NCBI GenBank assembly: GCA_031769625.1
Contig: JAUIMM010000582.1
Coordinates: 1,342,001 to 1,406,000, forward strand
Source of the DNA: Taudactylus pleione
Lineage: Eukaryota > Chordata > Amphibia > Anura > Myobatrachidae
Direction of reading: 5' to 3'
DNA: 64,000 nt
Position numbers and translations under genes: made by a program. Positions 45,886 to 57,837 of this stretch are shown here, one piece after another. How positions within the stretch are numbered: the first letter of the stretch is position 1; each line of letters starts with the position of its first letter. Under the pieces are notes generated by a model, which did no database searches, was not told where the DNA came from, and saw nothing but the letters and a program-made list of their open reading frames with translations.

Positions 45886-46247
45886 CATACTTGCCGACTA
45901 TTAGCTCCCTCCTTCCGTCGGGCTTCCACAACGAGGGGGAGGGCATGTTGCAGCGAAAGGGGGCGTGTCACAGCAATGACGCATCATTAGGGGTGGAGTA
46001 TGGGGCGTGACAGCGAGAACGCATCACTGTGGCTTCGCCCCCTCTTCACAATGCCGATATTAATGTCATTGTGAAGCACGGGGTGAGGCCACGATGACGC
46101 GATTCAGATTTATACTGAAACTGAGGAGGTGGGGGGGCGGACAGTTCGTCGGGGATCAGGAGGCTTGCCTGCCTTTCCCGGGAGGCTGGGAACGATACCC
46201 GATTTTCGGGAGGCTCCCGGCTGAATCGGGAGGGTAGGCAAGTATGG
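45886..46247. mobile_element. CATACTTGCC...GGCAAGTATG element
   Basis: Begins CATACTTGCCGACTATTAGC and ends GGGAGGGTAGGCAAGTATG. The right part has ATTTTCGGGAGGCTCCCGG, shared with four other loci. Confidence 0.72.
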
Positions 46248-46344
46248 ATAGATGCACACAAGGGATGGCGGCGGGTGACCGCCAATATACGCTGCTGCTG
46301 CGTCCGATTTTTCGTGCTACACAGAATCAGCCGCTGTGTGTCCG

Positions 46345-46810
46345 TCATACTGTCATACAGACATGGAAGAAGGTCGTCATGACAAAAGGTAGACAGTACA
46401 GAAGGATGGCAGGTACAATAGGTCGACAGGTTTGAAATGTCGACGTGGAAATGGTTGACGCAGAAATGGTCGACAGTGACACATGTTTTGATTGTTTAAT
46501 GTTAGGGTTAGGCTGCGGAAGGGACGGCTAGGTTTAGGCACTTACTGGAGGGTTAGGGTTAGGCACCAAGGAGAGGTTTAGGGTTAGGGTGAAGATTAGG
46601 GTTAGAAAAAAAAAATGTGTTGACCTTTCTATGTCGACCACTTTCATGTCGACCATTTGAGCCTGTCGACCATTTGTACCTGCCGACCTTCTGTACTGTA
46701 CAACTTTTGTCATGTCGTCCTTTTTCCATGTCGACCTCTTGGTGTCGACCAAATTAAGGTCAACCAAATTATTGTTGCCCTTTTGTATCACAACAGACCA
46801 TCGCATCGAT
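46345..46810. mobile_element. GTCGAC-armed element with telomere-like centre
   Basis: The left arm (GACAAAAGGTAGACAGTACA, AATAGGTCGACAGG) is inverted in the right arm (CCTGTCGACC, TGTACTGTACAACTTTTGTC). Between the arms lies a block of GTTAGGGTTAGGC repeats (46500-46605). Unrelated in its arms to T1-T3. Confidence 0.72.
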
Positions 46811-47026
46811 CTGACCCTGTAGTGGGAATGGCCCAACTAGCTGGGAACAGAACTGGTGAGAGTAATGCTGTCATTCAGCTGTATGTCTCCCAGGTGTCCA
46901 GCTCAGGTGTAATAAGGTTGTACTCCCTGTGTGAATAAGCCGCATCACTCACACAGCAGATACCTGTGTGGGGTAAAGTCTATTTTGGGGTGCAGAACTA
47001 AGGGTTATAACTGTAAAGGTGCGTAC

Positions 47027-47374
47027 ACACTGGGCGACTAAAGTGGACGACTGAACGATAACGATATCGTTATCGTTCAGTCGTCCACTTTATCGTCCAT
47101 TTTTAACATCAAAACGATGAATGATAACGACGACGCGCATTCCCGCAGGTCGTTCGTCATTATCGTTCATCGAGTAAACATGCAGGCCGACCTGACGATG
47201 TCGTCAGGTTGCTGCATGTTGGGGAATGGGGGAGAGAGCCCGGCGCTGAACGATATCGTTAATGATGTCGTTCAGCGGGTGTGCTCAATGTCATGAACGA
47301 CACTGAGCGCACCCTGCCGGGGACACACTACACAATATCGCTCAGGGAGCATATCGTCTAGTGTGTACGCTCCT
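47027..47374. mobile_element. AGGTGCGTACACAC MITE, complete copy
   Basis: AGGTGCGTACACACTGGGCG faces TCTAGTGTGTACGCTCCT. Inside are palindromes around ACGATATCGTTATCGT and AACGACACTGAGCG. Noncoding. Confidence 0.82.
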
Positions 47375-48584
47375 TTAGATTGCAGGTCAGGAACATGTTA
47401 CTACTACACGGTGTAATAAAGTTAATTCACGGTAATTAAATCGCCGATATTTGCTGGGGGTTATACAGCAGCCACAGGAACAGTATTACGGTTTACTCTC
47501 ATCTATAAATTCATTTTTAATAACCCAAATGTTGTTGAGATTTTGTACATTCTCAATTTTATTTTTATGTTCAAAAATTCAGATTTTTTTTTTATTAATT
47601 GTGCTAAAACCAAAAGTGAATTTCTGCGGAATGATCACCGAGCTCTGAATTTCAGTGCTCAAAGGATGTAATTATGGGGCTGACAGAACTGTCCTCCTCA
47701 CGCCCATCTCTGGCCTTTTCCGCTGCGTGGCGCTTGGTAAACAACGCACTTTTGTTTGCTGATTTTCCTGTGACTCTCTCGCCCTCCTACAAGTTGTGAC
47801 GAGAAACAGGAGCTGGAATTGTTATTTTTAGTTGTTTATTTGTCTGAAAAACGCATATTTCAGTTCCGTCAAAATAGAATTTAGTGTTGTTTATGAGACT
47901 GTGAAAGAGGAAAGCAATTAGCTGCGTTGTGCGTCATTAATGCTGATTTGTATGCAGAAGATTGCAGCATTGTCCTAGTTCCACATTGCCGGACTGGTAT
48001 ATAGTATAAGGCAATTAGACGCAATGGGTACAGGACATTATAGGGCTGACAACGAGAAGTGAGAAGGTTTGACAGGTCTGTCAATTAAATTGAGACAAAC
48101 ACCACAGTGTGTAAGACTATGGGCAATATGCCTCATGCCACCGTCTCCCAAAAATAATAGAAAATAACTATATGAGGAATAGACGCTGCTCAAGAATGTC
48201 AGCTCTGAGGGCTAGGTGATAAGTGAGTGAGATTGTTACATGTAATACTCCATCTTATTCATAGGCGGCAATGAGGTATATATTATATTTACTGAGTTCT
48301 TACAAATTCTTATTATTGTATTTATGCTTTCCTCATGGTAGCTGCGCTCCATGTATTCAGGATGTGCTGGTTTACTTTCTATTTTGCTGTGTGAGCAGAT
48401 TATCTGATCTGCTTGCCACTACAAGTAGGTCCTTGAGTAAAGGGTCATTCGAAAGCTCAGGACACCACAAAGTAAAGTCAAGTCTCTTCTCAAGTACGCA
48501 GTGCATTAACGAAAAAAACAACATTAATGGCGATATGTGGGACTGTTATCATAAAACATCAATCATCGCCTGTACATGCCGGTC
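47375..48584. other. Single-copy-looking stretch
   Basis: No repeat recognised. The part 47780-47960 has homeobox-type words (CAATTAGCTGCG, CATTAATGC, TTTGTATGC) and could be conserved noncoding DNA. No gene seen. Confidence 0.35.
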
Positions 48585-48750
48585 AATCTGTTGATAACGA
48601 CAGATTGGCCATGTTCGGGGATGAGGGAGGGTGCTGCACTGAACGACATATTGTTCAGCGTAGGCACTACAGGGGATGAGGAATGTACGATTACAATGTT
48701 GTAATCGTACTGTCGTTCCACTATCTGCTAGTGGATTCGCACCTTTAGAC
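48585..48750. repeat. Fragment of the ATCGTTCA MITE family
   Basis: GATGAGGGAGGGTGCTGCAC, GAACGACATATTGTTCAGCG and GGATTCGCACCTTT match parts of 21650-21890 and 47027-47374. Confidence 0.6.
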
Positions 48751-49156
48751 GTTGGTTGGTACATAAAATGGTCTTGTCTTGGTTTGTTTCTTTAGGCTGC
48801 TATTTTGTTTTGTTATAGTTCTGCAAAGTGTCATGTGACTACCATGGCAACCACAGTCACATGACACATAGCAGGGAGGCTTTGGAACACACCTCTGAGC
48901 TCCACTGTTATAACCACATCTACCTTCTAGCACCTCTGCCATCACATGACATGCTGGCAGTCTTAGATCCTGTGCGTGTTATTGGCAGCCATACTGGTCT
49001 CTCTTCCTGAGAGATTTTGGAAAGGAGATAATGATTTGCAGGAGGACACCTTAAAACAGAGATGCTTGCATAAAAGAACTCAACTTGCTATTTATAGGGA
49101 AAATCCCTCATTGCTGTAATTGTAGAGTGTTATGTAAGAAGGAGAACTGCATCTTA

Positions 49157-49404
49157 GGGCCAAATGTAATAGGGTGAGTTTAGAAAAGTGAGAGTTTCTG
49201 ACACTTTTTAAACTTTGTCAATGTAATAGGGTCCAAAAACAAAGTAACAGAGTGAACTTGCATGTTTTTTTAGACTTAAAAAACTCTCACGATTTAAAAT
49301 CTCATTCAGATGTTTTCCCATTTGAAGATAAAACTCAACCAATGTGACAGTGTTACTGCTAAACTCTCACATTTTCTAAACTCTCACCCTATTACATTTG
49401 TCCC
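49157..49404. mobile_element. Harbinger-like MITE with TTA duplication
   Basis: GGGCCAAATGTAATAGGGTG faces CACCCTATTACATTTGTCCC, TTA on both sides (49154-49156, 49405-49407). Confidence 0.9.
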
Positions 49405-49625
49405 TTAGCGTCTGTAATATAATATCTGTATTTTCTGAATAAGAGAGGCGTGTATGTAAACCAGGGCTGTATCCCAGTGCCTCCGCAGCTGGTGTGGAAT
49501 TACCAGTCCCAGCACTCAGATCTGGCAGGGTTTATTTAGGCTCCAAAACATCTGTAACATGTTACATTTTCCACTAAGCTGTAACCCGTTTGTGCCCATG
49601 GTTGGTGAAGTGCCTATGAGAAATA

Positions 49626-50865
49626 GGACCTCATTCAGAGTCGGTTGTTGCGGCCGCTCGGTCGTAAGGGAAAAGGGGCCGGATATGCAAATGATGCCCT
49701 CGCAAGTTGTGTCCCTGAGGTTGGATCGTTAGCTGGCCGACCAAGGGGAGGATGTGGCCATAAGCCAAAAAAAACGCCCCCTTCTCGTACGAATTACACG
49801 TCATCTCCGGGCATATAAGCAGGGCCGAAACTAGGATATCTGTCACCCGGTGTAAGGTAGCAATTTTGCGCCCCCTCCCTTCCTGTACCTGGATTTTGTC
49901 TTTGCTCCTCCATAAGGCAGTGCACTAGTCAAATGTCCCTGCTATAGTGACTTACATTATTCCACACACAATAATGCCCATTACACATTATGCCACACAC
50001 TGTATTGCCTATTACCAAAATGCCACTTACATATTTGCCCAACACCATTTTATGCCCCACAGTAAGGCTTCTAAATACTTTAAAATTACCTGCTCGATGC
50101 CAGGGGGTTCCATGCTCGTTGGCAGGGGGTTTCATGCTCGTTGCCAGGGGGATTCATGCTCGTTGCTATGGGGTTTATGCTCGTTGCCATGGGGTTTATG
50201 CTCGTTGCCATGGGGTTTAACGGGAGATGCAGCTTTCAGCATCTTCTCACGTCACTTGCGCTGCCCTAACAGACACTAGAGGTCCAGTAGGACCTCTAGT
50301 ATCTGTCTCCTCCTTGGTGGCAGCCATTTTTGGATGGCCGTTTTCTGACTGCAGCCCCCAAGCCACCGTGAGTCATCCCTTTTTCACCCCCTACATTCCT
50401 GCACCCGGTGCACAAGCACCTCTAGCCCCCCCCTAGTTGCGGCCCTGATATAAGAAATAATCGAGACCATCGGGAACCATCGGAACTGGTCGTAGAGCTT
50501 AAGGCTGACCATACCCTCTCTTAAGCACTACGATCAGGTCAGTGTACAAACCACCCATGTCACATGTGCCATGACACTACTTTGTTAATTATGCACTCCC
50601 ATAAAACGCTGTTCGCATAATTAGGCACGCCTGCGTTCGGATCTCCACTCCCCCCTTTTTCAAGCACCTTCCCCTGTTACCACCCACAAACGCCTCCATT
50701 TGTCACTCAAACTACCGACCTGGCTGTGTTCAAGGAGAGAGAAATTTCAGATCGTAGCAGCTAGTTTGCGCACGCGCATTGTGAACTTTTTTATGCATGC
50801 GCAGTTTAGCGAACATCGGTGGCGTACAACCGTGCGGCCGCAACGACCGACTCTGAATGAGGTCC
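49626..50865. mobile_element. Harbinger-type MITE interrupted by a hAT-like element
   Basis: GGACCTCATTCAGAGTCGG to CGACTCTGAATGAGGTCC. The internal AACGCTGTTCGCATAATT and CCACTCCCCCCTTTTTCAAG resemble the 600-bp family. 49820-50447 is nested inside. Confidence 0.85.
49820..50447. mobile_element. Nested hAT-like element
   Basis: CAGGGCCGAAACTAGG to CCTAGTTGCGGCCCTG, with ATATAAG on both sides (49813-49819, 50448-50454). Contains a roughly 25-bp tandem repeat of CATGCTCGTTGCCA with a G-run (50095-50220). Confidence 0.88.
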
Positions 50866-50869
50866 AGAA

Positions 50870-51255
50870 TGTGCAGAAGCAAAGATCTGTCCATGACTGC
50901 AGTGAATAAGGTGAGAGGAGCTAAAGGCAGGAGAAAGTCATAGACGCAGGTACTGTAGGCCGCATCGGCAGGCACGGGGTAGCGATACCCACATTGGGCA
51001 GGGAATTTGTATAGGAGAACCCAGTCTGAAGTCAGGATGTTGCTTACTAAGATTTTTTTGTTTTTTTATATTAAATAAATTATATTAAGTTAAAAATGTT
51101 TATTTTTCTCTATATATAGCGACACCCAATGTGGCCCCTGTGTTACTGTTTCCTTTTAAGCCGCTGTTTTCATTCCCTTCATTGCTTGGCTGATGTAATG
51201 ACTTATTCGCCAGTTGACAGCTAGAAATGTTAAAATGGCGGCTTCAATGGCTTCT
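50870..51255. other. Noncoding stretch with no recognised gene
   Basis: AT-rich towards 51045-51120. Nothing supported. Confidence 0.35.
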
Positions 51256-51261
51256 GTGTAT

Positions 51262-51600
51262 AGGGATGGCCATCGGCGGGTTACCAATGTTACCAGTGAT
51301 AGTTAAGCTTGATAGTATGAAACCTTCAACGGGGAACCATCAATGGTTTTGTCCACCGATGGACATCCCAGCTCTATTACTCACCGGGAAAATCATAGGT
51401 GGGGGCGGAGCTTCATAGGTTGTGTTTGGGGTGGAGCTAGGTTCCGTGTCCTGGCACCAGTGATAACGAAAAAAAGTTATTTTGCAGAGCTCTGTGCCAT
51501 CGATATCGGGGAACCATTGGAGCACCGTCATCGATGGGAAAACCATCGACTGGCGGTGGTCGACCATCGTTGATTGGAAACTGTTAATGGCCATCCTTAT
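51262..51600. mobile_element. TAGGGATGGCCATCGG element
   Basis: TAGGGATGGCCATCGGCGGG faces TTAATGGCCATCCTTA. The interior is rich in CATCGATGG and ACCATCG. Same family as 55768-56105. Confidence 0.72.
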
Positions 51601-51711
51601 CTGTGATTGATTTTACCGAAACAGGGAGTGTTGACTCGCTGCATGATAAATAGCTCCCAACCAGCTACATAACACTTGTCTGTCTAATGACTGGGGTGGC
51701 ATAGGAGCTCT

Positions 51712-51888
51712 ATGTACTAAGCCTTGGATGGAGATAAAATGGATGGAGCTAAAGTACCAGCCAACCAGCTCCTAACTGTAATTTTTCAAACACAGCCTGT
51801 GACATGGCAGTTAGGAGCTAATTGGCTGGTACTTTATCTCCGTTCACTTTATTTCCATCCAAGGCATAGTAAATAGACCCTTTAGTCC
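51712..51888. mobile_element. Hairpin MITE, CCAATCAGCTCC core, copy 5
   Basis: TATGTACTAAGCCTTGGATG to CCATCCAAGGCATAGTAAAT. The core AGCTCCTAACTGTAATTTTT matches the other copies. Supplies the empty junction for the nested insertion at 2941. Confidence 0.82.
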
Positions 51889-52149
51889 ATATGGGAAGCT
51901 CACTGGAGCTTTAACAAGGGAGGAGGATCCTACTCTCAGCCACTGCAAGACCCATTTGGATCGCCATAGAAGGGGTAACCATCGATGATGCCATTGGTGC
52001 TTAACATCGATGGTTTGCACCGATGATGGGCATCCCTGCTGTGGGGCACAGTGGGTGGCGGATCATTTACTGAAGTGGGCGGGGGCTAAGTGGAGAGATT
52101 AACATCCTTTTTGCCCACAGTATTTAAAACAGCTATACTGTTACGTGCA

Positions 52150-52318
52150 GAAGACACATGTATTACACCGTGCTTGCCGATATTCTGGCTGCATCTTCCG
52201 GGAGGGAGCAGCCAGGCTGACAGAGCCGGGAGGCTTGCCTGCCTTTCCAGGGGTCTGGGAGCAGCACCCGATTTTCGGGAGGCTCCCGGATGAATCGGGA
52301 AGGCAGGCAAGTATGTAT
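52150..52318. repeat. GGGAAGGCAGGCAAGTATG repeat
   Basis: CCCGATTTTCGGGAGGCTCC and the end GGCAGGCAAGTATG place it with 45886-46247. Confidence 0.65.
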
Positions 52319-52691
52319 TACACTTAACAGTATCACTGTTCTAAATTATACAAAACGCCAATAGTCGGTGGCTTTGAAAAGTCGCCATTTAGTAAATATA
52401 CCCGGTAGTATCTCTGGCAGAAATAGATTGTTTACTGGACACTTCAGTGCTGTATAAATGGCAGCAATGGGACCCCACAAACATGTAATGTATCAGCCCT
52501 ATAATTACACACGCGAGAGCGAGGATGAATGGGAGAGCTTCATGTGTTGGTCCTGTGTACCCACGCCATGCATTCTTATAAAAGCTATAGATTACTCTGT
52601 GTCTCCGAGGTTTCATTGAGGACAATCTATGAAATGTCATTTTTATGTATGTACAGTTTTCAGTATAGCCTATAGATACATGTTCTCCTCT

Positions 52692-52860
52692 ATGGGGGAG
52701 ATCTATCACACCTTGGAGGGAGATAAAGTGGAGGAGTTAAACATAACAACCAATCAGCTTCTGGCTGTCAGTCATCCAGCGCAGTCTATGAAATGACAGT
52801 TAGGAGCTGATTGGTTGCTCTGGGCAACTTCACTCTTTCTCTCTAGAAGGTTTCATGTCA
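52692..52860. mobile_element. Hairpin MITE, CCAATCAGCTTC core, copy 6
   Basis: Left GGGGGAGATCTATCACACC; core CAACCAATCAGCTTCTGG and CAGTTAGGAGCTGATTGGTTG. The right arm is diverged. Confidence 0.72.
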
Positions 52861-53089
52861 CCTTGTTGTAGAAGGTTGTGGACTTTGGACTACGTCACCT
52901 CATTAGTTATTGAGAAGTAGTTAAAAAAAAAAGCCAAAACCCCCAAATGGTAGCGGATGAAAATCCCTAAGACAAAGGTGCGTCTGGTCATTACACCGGA
53001 GCTGGCGGCAACTCTCCTGTCAGTCTGTCATGTGCAGCGCTCACACGTGTCTGAGAGCCGAGCCGCCAGGTATCTCTGTCTCTCTCTAT

Positions 53090-53094
<5 letters not shown>

Positions 53095-53120
<26 letters not shown>

Positions 53121-53591
53121 ATTATATATATATATACATACACACAACACACACACACTCCCAAACCTGCTGGCACTCCAAACTCTGAGGACAACTGGCC
53201 CTGGTGCCTGTTTAAAATCATACAGACAATATTCCAAAAGAAAGACTCGGCACTCCGAGGGCATAGCCCATCATATGGAAGTGCCGGTGTATTCTATGTT
53301 TCAGGGCATCAGCACTTTCGTCAGGACACACTCCAATACAGTAACAAATTACAGTGCACACTTACCTGCTCTTAAACTCCACCTCTGGCACACTGCAGAC
53401 CAGATGTCCGCAGGTGCAGCACTTCCGGGTTCCCGGAGACCCATGTTGCCTAGCAACCACGGGGCTTGCGTACCACCACAGAGGAGACTCCCAGCGGCAC
53501 ACCCTGGGCTGCCCTGGAACGTAGACTTTAATACACTGGCATTTTCATATGATGGGTTGTGCCCTTGGAGTGCCGTGTCTTTCTTTGGAAT

Positions 53592-53632
<41 letters not shown>

Positions 53633-53640
53633 AATATATA
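53095..53640. repeat. GGCACTCC repeat between TA microsatellites
   Basis: TA runs at about 53100-53140 and 53597-53632 bracket CAATATTCCAAAAGAAAGAC, CGGCACTCCGAGGGCATAGC and their inverse near 53540-53595. Related to 18446-18640. Confidence 0.65.
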
Positions 53641-54009
53641 TACGGTATATGTGGAATTCCAGGTCCTCACATTTACACAGACCCATCTGGAATAATCACT
53701 GAGCAGCACAGGAAGGGTTTAAAACTCTCACACACTTGTTGCTCATGGCTCCTGATGCTGGATAAGCTGGCCAGGCGATAGGCCAGGGGTGGTGGTTAGT
53801 ATTAAGGTGTCAGGACCTTGATGGTCCACAGACATTGTAGCACGAGGAGTGCTGGGACTTTTATGTTTATTTGCTTATTTTCTGTTATGTTTCTGTGTGT
53901 GTCCAGGCCTAAACCTCACGTATGCTAAGGTGCAGTGTTTGCTGCCATTAAAAAGACACTGCTTCACCGAGTTCCTGCCTGTCTGGAGTCCTCATTTCTA
54001 TACCCGTGT

Positions 54010-54024
54010 TACAATATATATATG

Positions 54025-54056
<32 letters not shown>
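54010..54056. repeat. TA-rich microsatellite
   Basis: TATATATGTATGTATATATA and further TA units. Confidence 0.9.
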
Positions 54057-54062
<6 letters not shown>

Positions 54063-54078
54063 TTTCCATAGCTCCACC

Positions 54079-55030
54079 CAGGGCCGCCATCAGGGGGGGT
54101 CTGCCGGGCCTGGAGTTCCGGGCCCGGAGAGAGCGGGGGCCCGGTGACAGCAAGGCAGAAAATATGAATCAGGCTTCGGCAGCCTGGGAGAGACAGCGCA
54201 GCGCTGCCGGCGGCATTTGAAACATGGCACAATTCGCGAGGATTACAGCTCGCGGACCGGCGGCCAATCAGGAGTGGCCTGAATGGCTGCTCCTGATTGG
54301 CTGCTGGTACGCGAGCTGTGATTGGCTCGCGGCCAAAGCCATATTTGAAATACCGCCGGCAGCGCTGCGCTGTCTCTCCAAGGCTGCCGTATATCTGCGC
54401 CGCTGTCTCCTGGGGCCGGGCCCGCTGACGCTGAGAAGCAAGGTAGGACTCAGAGTCCCTGCCGTAGGCACCTCCACCTAGTGCAGCTAGCCTTCTCTAC
54501 CCAAACCCCCTACTCAAGCCAGCTTTCACCTGCACTGTGCTCCCCTTGTCCAGACAGCCTTCTCTGCCTTGTGCCCCCCCAGTCCAGCCAGCCTTCCCTG
54601 CCCTGTGCTCACCCTAAACCAGCCATCGTTCCCTGCCCTGTGCCCTCTAATCCAGCCAGTCTTTTCTGCCTTGTCCCCCCTTCCCAGTCCTGCCCTGTGC
54701 CTCCCCCCTAGTACACCTAGCCTTCCGTGCCTTGCCCCCCTCTAGTCCAGCCATCTTTCCCTGCCCTGTGCCAACCAATTAAGGTCCAGCCTTCCCTGCC
54801 CTGTGCCCTCCCAGTCCAGGCTTCCCAGTCGTGTGTCCCCATGTCCATCCTTCCTTCCCGACCCCAAACTTTGAGAATTTTTAAACTGGTTTAATCACCA
54901 ATTGACGTCCCACCCCCCAGTGTAACTCCACCCACATTATACACAGCTTCGCCCACCTCTGCGCCATCTCCCAGGGGGGCCCTGCCTATTTTGTCAATAC
55001 CGGGCCCCACGATTTCTGATGGCAGCCCTG
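54079..55030. mobile_element. hAT-family nonautonomous element, exact 8-bp duplication
   Basis: CAGGGCCGCCATCAGG to CTGATGGCAGCCCTG with GCTCCACC on both sides (54071-54078, 55031-55038). A degenerate tandem of CAGCCTTCCCTGCCCTGTGC (54490-54840) lies inside, and a palindrome around 54155-54380 contains GCGCAGCGCTGCCGGCGG. No transposase. Confidence 0.92.
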
Positions 55031-55281
55031 GCTCCACCCCTCGTAGCTCCACCCACAGTTCCTGAACCTATTTTTACAGAAAAAATAAAAATAGCCATAT
55101 ATATCTATCTATCTCTCATACATATATATGTATATAAAATCTCACATACATGTGGTTTGTTGGTGAGATATGAGCATCGCAGGGAGCTTTATATCAATTA
55201 GACCTGGACAGCTTTACTTCTACTGAGATTATCATCTTTACAATCGGATGTCACAGTATCTTCTGCAACCCGCTAATTACC

Positions 55282-55555
55282 AGGTGAGAGGTGCAGGTGA
55301 GAGGCGCAGGTGAGAGGTGCAGGTGAGAGGTGCAGAAGAGAGGTGCAGGTGAGAGGCGCAGGCGAGAGGCGCAGGTGAGAGGTGCAGATGAGAGGTGTAG
55401 GCGAGAGGCGCAGGCGAGAGGCGCAGGCGAGAGGCGCAGGCGAGAGGTGCAGATGAGAGGTGCAGGTGAGAGGCGCAGGCGAGAGGCGCAGGCGAGAGGC
55501 GCAGGTGAGAGGTGCAGGTGAGAGGCACAGGTGAGAGGTGCAGGTGAGAGGCGCA
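55282..55555. repeat. 11-bp GA-rich minisatellite, about 24 copies
   Basis: Units GGTGAGAGGCGCA and variants. The open frames on both strands are periodic artefacts. Confidence 0.93.
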
Positions 55556-55767
55556 TAGCAGCGTAGTTGGAAAAATGGGCAGAATAAAATATAATGGAAA
55601 AGTGATAACTTACAGCTCTGTATATCGTTTAACAGAGAAAAATGGCTACATAGGTGTGAATATATATATACATACAGTATATAGTTGTGATACACTCTTT
55701 ATTGTAGCTTATTTAGGAGGTCAGATACATCTATTCATGAACCCTGTGGTTTCCGCCCTGAAGCATG

Positions 55768-56105
55768 CAGATTAGGGATGGACATCGGAGACCCAGCATC
55801 GAATGGCTGCCAAGCTTCTGGCATCAAATCCAGCGATGCCATGGCGACTAGCCATCACATCGCAACTATTCAGTAGCATAACCATTGACTGTTCATAGCT
55901 TTGCGCACGCGCCCATTAACTGAGCTGCGGACACTACTTCCGGGTGTCCGCAGCTGTACAGAAGCAGCCAGCCATCGTATGGGCATCGGAAAGCTGCATC
56001 CAATGGTTGGCTACCATCGGATTCCCGTAATTCAAAGTAAAGATTACTTCCATCGGACCAGGGACATCGATGGTACTACCATCTGCTTTCAATACTCATC
56101 CCTAG
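55768..56105. mobile_element. TAGGGATGGACATCGG element
   Basis: TAGGGATGGACATCGGAG faces ATACTCATCCCTA. The interior includes GCGGACACTACTTCCGGGTG and its inverse half. Confidence 0.72.
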
Positions 56106-57837
56106 TTACGGTCCCATGTCCAAAAAAATGTTGTTTTCATTGATTTATAGCAACATATGTGAAATAATGAATCTGTTGCCAGCAACTACATAACTACATT
56201 TAACAGGAAAGTATTTAATTATTGTCACTTTATACCGTGGGCAAGGAAGAAGCAGCCATAGGCGCAATGGGCTGGGTTATGAGAACGTTTCAGCTCTGTC
56301 CCTGGAAGGAATACATGGTAATAGGGAGCTGACAGGTGAATTATTATTATACCAAGATAGTAAAATGGTCAGTACATCAGGCAGAGTCCATTATCAGTGA
56401 GGAATCCTCTGTAATATAGTCCTCCCGTCGGTATAATATATGGATGTACAGTCACCCTCAGGGGGGCACTCGGGGAAGTGAGGGGGGGTTGATGAATAAT
56501 TGACAATGGTCATTTATCTCCCTGATTACAAGGATTACAAACCTTGTGTACATCATCCATTATAAATGAGATGGGTTAAATGGAATCGTACTGCAATATG
56601 CCGCTGCCATTAATGGGTGGCAGAGAGGACAACTGGGGCATTTATTACCCCGCCAGGAGGGGGTGACTTGTTCACCTGCTGGAAGACGACTTATATAAAA
56701 GTCTGGTAACAGAATGCTGAGTGCTGATTGGTGGTTTTCAAACAGAGGCCACTGAAAAAAAGAAGTGTAACAGAAAGGAAACCAAGTAACTGAACTTACT
56801 CCTTTTCTATTTCAGCTTTTTGACCCATTCTATGCAGTTTTTTTTTTAATCATTGGCCACAAATTGCAGTTTGTGATTTTCTATAAAACCTATTTTAACG
56901 ATTGCTGACTGTACATGGCAACCTGAATAATACCTGCAGATAACTTCAGCATTCACCAGGGAATGTAAAGGGAGAGAGAGGGTGCTGTATCTACAAGAAT
57001 ACTAATCATCATAATAAGGGGGATAAAATACAACAAAATAACTTTAAGTGGAGTTTGCGCTTAATCATGTACGACTTGTATACACCCTTCTGCAACACTA
57101 AGTAAATTGCTTTATCTTTCTGGCTCCTGTCTGTGTACCTAGGGGAGTGGCATTGTGTAATATTTGAAGGGAATAAAAACCAAACACGTATCTGGTGATA
57201 TAAACAGGACTAAAACAGAAGAAAGATAAAACTATAAGCTGCAGGCGAGCGCATACAGATAAATAAATGGGTCATCTCCGACTGGAAAATACCTTTCATT
57301 AGTGTTATTTATGTCCTTTATAGAGTAGTGCGATGCCTCCTCTACACGCCTTCCTCTGGAGACCAGATTCCATGCCTGCGTTTCAGATTTTCTCTGAGAT
57401 TTAATGGGAACATTTTATATAAACAATTTGTTTTTAGTTTTTATCCCTCTGCAGGAAATTGAACGTTTGCAGACGTTCTGTGGAGCACTTGTATAGTCCG
57501 ACACGACGAGCCCATCTCAGGAATAACACGTATCCTATTGGCTCGATTAAGCTCTTGTATATTTAGGGTGTTAATTGCCTTTTCAAATTATGCAGAAATA
57601 GCCTCCGTGTTTCTACAGTATTCTGTCCAGGAATCTACTCTGTTGGTTTAATGCTGTGAGCAATCCTCTACAAATATTTGATTTGGTGCCACATTTACAC
57701 AAAGGGCACTAATGAGAGGGGCAGGGAGGGAGTGACATGTTTGCGTCTCATTTACCTTGTTTTTTCCTTCCTGCCACCGGCCTCTCGTAAGGCGGCTTCT
57801 GGTCCTGCAGGTGCGGAACTGTCCCGTGACTCTAGAG
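56106..57837. other. Single-copy-looking noncoding DNA
   Basis: No repeat family recognised over most of this stretch. AT-rich blocks such as 57260-57650 could be conserved noncoding sequence. No gene recognised. Confidence 0.35.
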
